A stretch of DNA of 8,278 nucleotides. Source: Methanosarcinales archaeon. GTDB taxonomy: Archaea; Halobacteriota; Methanosarcinia; Methanosarcinales; Methanogasteraceae. The DNA lies in assembly GCA_003661105.1 (NCBI GenBank), contig QMVM01000085.1:1-8278 (forward strand), written 5' to 3'. This document shows, in pieces, positions 5,413 to 8,278 of the stretch (position 1 is the first letter of the stretch; each line of letters begins with the position of its first letter). Under the pieces are notes generated by a model. That model saw nothing but the letters and a program-made list of their open reading frames with translations, was not told the DNA's origin and ran no database searches. Made by a program: the position numbers and the translations under genes.

Positions 5413-5479
5413 CGATCGATGCGTATGTTTGCTGCTGGATGATTACGCGCAAGACTTCGGTGCGGCCAGACCCAATGCG
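5413..5479 (+). repeat. Degenerate repeat copy A, next to the tnpB remnant
   Basis: This 67-base segment aligns with the minus strand of 1311-1368 (about 48 of 55 aligned bases, plus a 9-base gap). It ends six bases before a TGA, after which tnpB similarity begins at about 5486. Several differences fall at third positions of a shared frame (DRCVCL..DY..GAA.PNA), which could mean both are scraps of one coding sequence or of an element left end. Confidence 0.55.
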
Positions 5480-5485
5480 GAGTGA

Positions 5486-5732
5486 AGCCGTTGGCAAAAT
5501 ACATCGAAACAATGCTCTGTTTGCGGCGGCATCCAACCGATGCTACTCTCACAGCGGACATACAAATGTCCCGACTGTGGGGCGGTCATGGGTCGGGATC
5601 ACAACGCCGCAATCAACATCAAAAACAGATATGTACGGGCGGACTGCCCGGAATTAACGCCTGTGGAGAAAGGTTGCATGAGCAACTGCTATGAATCAGG
5701 AAGCCCCGTTACTTGTAGCGGGAGGAAGTCAC
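5486..5732 (+). mobile_element. Remnant of an IS200/IS605-type element (3' end only)
   Basis: What remains is the tnpB zinc-ribbon region and a right-end hairpin. No tnpA-like Y1 transposase and no tnpB N-terminal two-thirds are present. The right boundary is placed after GTCAC at 5728-5732, by analogy with archaeal TnpB elements whose ends read hairpin, then GTAGTTCAC-like sequence. The left boundary is unclear (5413-5486). The element cannot move on its own. Confidence 0.7.
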
Positions 5733-6092
5733 TGGGAGGATTTTGATAGTTGTATTGATAAGGGTGATGCTATTAAAGGCATCTTTCATGCTGCAGAGAC
5801 TGTGGGGCGGAAGTATCTTGACCGGCAAGTGTATCAAACGCTTCGCAGTGAAACATATCATTCTATTCTGCGAAGAATGGGCAAATTACCTTTAGAAGCA
5901 AAATTCAGGAGGAAAGAACTTGTAAAAGAAATGAACGAGTCAGAGCGCAGAAATTTTGATAATTTTCGTCAAAGAATGGAAGAGCTTGGAGTTTTGGCAA
6001 AGGAAGAAGTTAGAGGTGAGTATAGGTTTTCCAATGAGCTGTTCAGGTTATATGTAATGATTGAAGCGCTTATAGCTGAGGAAAGGGGGTGA
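5691..6092 (+). pseudogene. C-terminal remnant of an archaeal AAA ATPase, fused to the element end
   Basis: From about 5733 the frame encodes a helical, charged segment, TVGRKYLDRQVYQTLRSETY, then FRRKELVKEMNESERRNF, FRQRMEELGVLAKEE and GEYRFSNELFRLYVMIEALI. This resembles the C-terminal winged-helix end of archaeal ATPases of the ATPase_2 type (PF01637), where a 'FxRxEL...ER..FDNFxxRMxxLGVL...GEYxF' pattern is usual. The N-terminal P-loop part is absent. Upstream lies the mobile-element remnant, whose end supplies an in-frame ATG (5691) and the first residues MNQEAPLLVAGGS. The frame is open for 133 codons, so a chimeric protein is possible. However, there is no SD at 5691, and a truncated, non-functional gene is the simpler reading. 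Composition is AT-rich. Confidence 0.65.
5695..5732 (+). ncRNA. Right-end hairpin, relic of the TnpB guide RNA (omega RNA) scaffold
   Basis: ATCAGGAAG is followed by CCCGTTA (5705-5711), loop CTTG and TAGCGGG (5716-5722), a 7-bp stem with one G-U pair, then AGGAAGTCAC. This layout at the 3' end of tnpB matches IS605-type right ends, which also form the 3' scaffold of omega RNA. The guide would begin at 5733. Because tnpB is truncated, any RNA made here would need a TnpB supplied from elsewhere. Confidence 0.5.
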
Positions 6093-6190
6093 AAAATCCA
6101 TATACCTCGACCACTCACCTCTATCGTGCTTATACTAACACGCGATCTCCCGCGTCATGACGCCCGCAATTCATTGTGGGGTTTGGTGAC
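6093..6190. other. Convergent intergenic region with inverted repeats
   Basis: This spacer separates the plus-strand ATPase remnant from the minus-strand argD. It contains ACGCG-6-CGCGT at about 6140-6155, which overlaps a perfect 12-base palindrome GCGTCATGACGC at 6152-6163. The position between converging genes suits a shared termination or roadblock element, but there is no flanking T-tract to confirm it. Confidence 0.35.
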
Positions 6191-7339
6191 TCAAAGCTGC
6201 CCAACCACAGCCATAACCCTATCGATCTCGCTTTCCGTGATCACAAGCGGCGGCAGGAACCGGAGCACGGTATCGGCAGTGCAGTTAAGAAGTACGCCGC
6301 GTTCTCTTGCCATATTCACCAGATCGCCACACCCGGTCTCGAAATCGATCCCGACCATAAGCCCGATACCGCGCACCTCTTGCACATGGTTTCCGGCAAG
6401 CGACTCAATCGATTGCAAACCCTCTCGGAGATGGATACCAAGCGTCCTTGACCGCTCCACAAGCCCCTCGTCCCTGATCACGCCAATCGTTGCAAGAGCG
6501 GCTGCACATGCAAGCGGACTCCCCGCGAATGTTGCACCGTGTTCGCCGCGCCCAAATGTCAGATCCTCGCGCGACGCCATCGCTCCGATTGGAAATCCGC
6601 TGCCGAGTGCCTTTGCCATGGTCATGATGTCCGGCACAATCCCGTAATGTTCGTAAGCAAACCATGCGCCGGTTCTCCCAAACCCGGTCTGGACCTCATC
6701 GAGGATTAGCAGGACATCGTTTGAGTCGCAGATCTCCCGCACCTCGCGGAGATAATCCGTGGACGCTATGTGGATTCCACCCTCCCCCTGGACCGCTTCG
6801 AGGACTACGGCTGCCGTATCCGGCGTGATTGCCTCAGCGACCGCTGCCGCATCGTCGTATTTCACGAATGTGACGCCCGGGATGAGCGGCTCGAAGGGTT
6901 TTCGGTACTTCTCTGTGTGTGTGAGACTGAGTGCTCCAAGCGTCCTTCCATGAAACGAGTTCTCGCTTGCGATGAAATCGGTTCTCCCTGTGCTACGGCG
7001 CGCAAGTTTCATGGCAGCTTCGATCGCTTCAGTGCCAGAGTTACAGAAGAATATGCGATCGAGCCCGGTCAGATAGTTAAGTTCCTCAGCGAGTTTTATC
7101 TGCGGCTCGGTGTAGTAGAGGTTCGAGGTGTGTATAAGCGTCTCCGCCTGCGTCCGGATCGCTTCAACAACTTTCGGGTGGCAGTGCCCGCAGACGTTCA
7201 CAGCGACTCCTGCGATGCAGTCGATGTACTCGTTGCCTTCCAAGTCCCAGACCCGGGAACCGCTGCCGCGGGTTACGGTGATAGGCTGGCGAGTGTAAGT
7301 GGGCTGGATGTATTTTGCTTCTGCTTCTATGGGGGTCAT
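6191..7339 (-). CDS. argD: Acetylornithine aminotransferase (ArgD-type class III aminotransferase)
   Basis: This 382-aa PLP enzyme of the class III aminotransferases belongs to the arginine pathway: it converts N-acetylglutamate semialdehyde and glutamate to N-acetylornithine and 2-oxoglutarate. Visible landmarks are SGTEAIEAAMK at 101-111 (PLP phosphate), FHGRTLGALSLT at 129-140, EAVQGEGG at 181-188, LDEVQTGFGRTG at 213-224, and MAKALGSGFPIGA at 241-253 with the Schiff-base Lys at 243. THTSNL-type and GEHGATFAGSPLACAAA segments also fit ArgD, and the length is typical. A related role on N2-acetyl-lysine/LysW cannot be excluded. The ATG at 7339 is chosen because an in-frame TAG lies a short way upstream with no other ATG, GTG or TTG between. 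No SD is seen. It lies 62 bases after the Cys-rich gene, probably as the last gene of that operon. Confidence 0.93.
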   Translation of the reverse strand: MTPIEAEAKYIQPTYTRQPITVTRGSGSRVWDLEGNEYIDCIAGVAVNVCGHCHPKVVEAIRTQAETLIHTSNLYYTEPQIKLAEELNYLTGLDRIFFCNSGTEAIEAAMKLARRSTGRTDFIASENSFHGRTLGALSLTHTEKYRKPFEPLIPGVTFVKYDDAAAVAEAITPDTAAVVLEAVQGEGGIHIASTDYLREVREICDSNDVLLILDEVQTGFGRTGAWFAYEHYGIVPDIMTMAKALGSGFPIGAMASREDLTFGRGEHGATFAGSPLACAAALATIGVIRDEGLVERSRTLGIHLREGLQSIESLAGNHVQEVRGIGLMVGIDFETGCGDLVNMARERGVLLNCTADTVLRFLPPLVITESEIDRVMAVVGQL

Positions 7340-7389
7340 GGTTGCAAGGGTTATTGGTGCGGCGGGTACTTCTGGGTTTTGGGTCTACC

Positions 7390-7417
7390 AGCCACGCTAT
7401 TTCACACTGGCGTGGCT
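7390..7417. terminator. Inverted repeat over the stop codon before argD
   Basis: AGCCACGC (7390-7397) and GCGTGGCT (7410-7417) are perfect 8-base arms, extendable inward by one G-U and one A-T pair. They enclose the TGA stop (7404-7402) of the Cys-rich protein gene. There is no T-run after it on the minus strand. It could be an attenuator, an mRNA-processing or stability hairpin between the upstream pair and argD, or a DNA operator. Confidence 0.4.
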
Positions 7418-7983
7418 AATGGCAGGTGCTTTACGACCACACTCTCAAACACGGATCGCATATCTTCCCCGGGTTTGAGCGCCATCAGCGCAACAAGTAT
7501 CTCCTCTGCAACCGCAGGCTCGTGGATGATTGTGCAGTCAACGCAGCTCCAGACCATACCACCAGTTGAACTTTCGACATACTTGCCGCCTGTGCGCTCG
7601 TCGTTGCACGGGTAAAACGGGCAGAAACAGAACGTACAGTCCTGCCCCTCAAAATGACATGGATAATATTCACAATCTCTTCTGCCCACGCGTCTTCCTC
7701 CCTTAAGCACATCCTCAATGTTTCTTCTGGCGAGATTCCTCCCCCACTCGGATATCACACTACTGATCACATCGATCAGTTTCTGGTTCATGAACTCCGC
7801 ATCGATCCGGATGCAGTCTTTGCCGCACTCATGCACCTCAATCCCGTGCTCGGAGAGGCGGTAGATCAGTTCTGACGCGTCCATCCCGAAATCACTGATA
7901 TCTACCAGTATCTGACTCTCTTCGCTCTTGATGATCGAAAATCCCCGTATATTTTCCAATTTTCCGGTCAGGTTGGCATCCAT
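7402..7983 (-). CDS. Cys-rich small-domain protein with CobD/HisC-tail-like N-terminus
   Basis: The protein has 193 aa. Residues 100-155 match the cysteine-rich small domain (PF04071 type): C104-x4-C109-H, C116-x2-C119-x-C121-x4-C126, GG, then WSC147-x2-C150, enough thiols for an Fe-S cluster or zinc site. Residues 12-75 (FSIIKSEESQILVDIS, ASELIYRLSEHGIEVHECG, CIRI) resemble the small C-terminal lobe of CobD/HisC aminotransferases. Methanogen-type CobD, used in cobamide side-chain synthesis, carries such a Cys-rich tail, so this looks like a free-standing CobD tail without the PLP lobe. A regulatory, scaffold or metal-sensing role in cobamide metabolism is only inferred. The ATG at 7983 immediately follows the acylphosphatase stop (TAAATG), with GAGG seven bases upstream inside that gene. 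Confidence 0.72.
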   Translation of the reverse strand: MDANLTGKLENIRGFSIIKSEESQILVDISDFGMDASELIYRLSEHGIEVHECGKDCIRIDAEFMNQKLIDVISSVISEWGRNLARRNIEDVLKGGRRVGRRDCEYYPCHFEGQDCTFCFCPFYPCNDERTGGKYVESSTGGMVWSCVDCTIIHEPAVAEEILVALMALKPGEDMRSVFESVVVKHLPLATPV

Positions 7984-8265
7984 TTAAAACCTCATGGCAA
8001 ATCCGGACAGTTCAGCAGACCCGGACTCTGACTCAATTTCTTCAATCTCCAGACCCGAGACGTTTGCAGCCACGGGACCTTGCCTGAGCCGCCTGATCAT
8101 CTCTTCGATCTTCTCGCCTTGTCCCTGGATCGCGGTCTCGACGCTGCCGTCCGGTAGGTTTCTGACCCAGCCACAGAGGCCAAGATCGTTTGCGCATCTC
8201 ACTGTGAAGTATCTGAATCCTACGCCTTGCACTCTGCCGGTTACGATGATGTGGGTGGTCTTCAT
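7984..8265 (-). CDS. acyP: Acylphosphatase
   Basis: This 93-aa cytoplasmic enzyme hydrolyses carboxyl-phosphate bonds such as acetyl phosphate or 1,3-bisphosphoglycerate. The signature GRVQGVGFRYFT at 10-21 holds the phosphate-binding loop and catalytic Arg18, and GWVRNLPDGSVE at 32-43 contains catalytic Asn36. The length and the alpha/beta ferredoxin-like layout fit the family exactly. The ATG at 8265 has GAGG seven bases upstream. The stop codon abuts the ATG of the Cys-rich protein gene with no gap, so the two are one transcription unit. The promoter must lie right of the window or in its last 13 bases. The functional link with the Cys-rich protein and ArgD is not obvious, and the operon may be merely a convenience grouping. 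Confidence 0.95.
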   Translation of the reverse strand: MKTTHIIVTGRVQGVGFRYFTVRCANDLGLCGWVRNLPDGSVETAIQGQGEKIEEMIRRLRQGPVAANVSGLEIEEIESESGSAELSGFAMRF

Positions 8266-8278
8266 ACCGTCGCCTCGC

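Larger units (their letters stand above)
5486..5746 (+). pseudogene. tnpB: TnpB C-terminal fragment (zinc ribbon and RuvC III)
   Basis: The reading frame after a TGA at 5483-5485 gives WQNTSKQCSVCGGIQPMLL and later YKCPDCG, the paired CxxC knuckles of the OrfB/TnpB zinc ribbon. MGRDHNAAINIKNRY follows and keeps the Asp of the RuvC III motif (usually DRDxNAAxNI). About 85 codons survive from a protein of normally 350-450 residues, and no start codon with an SD is present, so this is a dead gene. The frame runs through the right-end hairpin to a TGA at 5744-5746. Two frames are plausible for the original tail (ESGSP or NQEAP), since both occur in TnpB relatives. Intact TnpB is an RNA-guided endonuclease. 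Confidence 0.88.

Noticed and set aside
5337..5485. Possible N-terminal part of TnpB upstream of the zinc ribbon
   Set aside because: The in-frame sequence before the TGA at 5483 shows none of the TnpB RuvC I/II motifs. It matches another repeat copy instead.
4889..5536. 215-codon minus-strand frame opposite yjbQ
   Set aside because: It is the antisense shadow of a clear YjbQ gene and crosses the mobile-element border with no domain.
6126..7615. Plus-strand frames opposite argD (173 and 281 codons)
   Set aside because: They are antisense to strongly conserved ArgD and Cys-rich domain sequence, and have no SDs or recognisable domains.
1..8278. CRISPR array, tRNA or rRNA genes
   Set aside because: No regularly spaced short repeats, tRNA cloverleaf-like segments or rRNA-like conserved stretches were seen. 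The only long repeat is the single pair of 123-bp copies.

Overview
The window looks archaeal, most likely a methanogen- or ANME-related member of the Euryarchaeota. The signs are TATA-like boxes about 26-28 bases before starts that lack a Shine-Dalgarno (SD) sequence (leaderless genes), GGAGG/GAGGTG-type SDs on downstream genes, a split two-gene MgtE-type transporter, a methanogen-type Cys-rich small-domain protein and an archaeal-type ATPase remnant. The lineage is an inference; no marker gene is present.

Layout. Positions 1-1177 are read on the minus strand: the first 43 codons of an unrecognised gene that runs off the left edge and is preceded by an 8-codon upstream ORF with an excellent SD; an unrecognised 104-aa protein; and a SixA-like histidine phosphatase. 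A 315-base gene-free stretch follows, with a promoter, a short palindrome and a degenerate repeat. Positions 1493-2622 (minus) hold two overlapping MgtE-family membrane-domain genes that probably form one divalent-cation transporter.

The most notable feature is a roughly 1.9-kb, AT-richer module at 2678-4571 (plus). It encodes an ABC-type AAA ATPase of the DUF3696-like group and, translationally coupled to it, a small PIN-like putative nuclease. A 123-bp direct repeat (122/123 identical) flanks the module. The repeat is a copy of the promoter and first 23 codons of the adjacent mgtE-like gene. The module therefore looks recently inserted, and the ATPase-plus-nuclease pairing resembles the logic of defence or toxin systems; this is inference.

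To the right (plus) are a 58-aa two-helix membrane protein and YjbQ (UPF0047), two bases apart. After these comes a decayed IS200/IS605-type element: the tnpB C-terminal zinc ribbon plus a right-end hairpin, abutting the C-terminal part of an archaeal ATPase gene whose front is missing. A 67-base sequence next to the tnpB fragment has a diverged partner near 1311-1368.

Positions 6191-8265 (minus) form a compact operon read right to left: acylphosphatase, a CobD-tail-like Cys-rich protein and acetylornithine aminotransferase (ArgD). The first two genes abut as TAA-ATG. A strong hairpin sits on the stop codon between the second and third.
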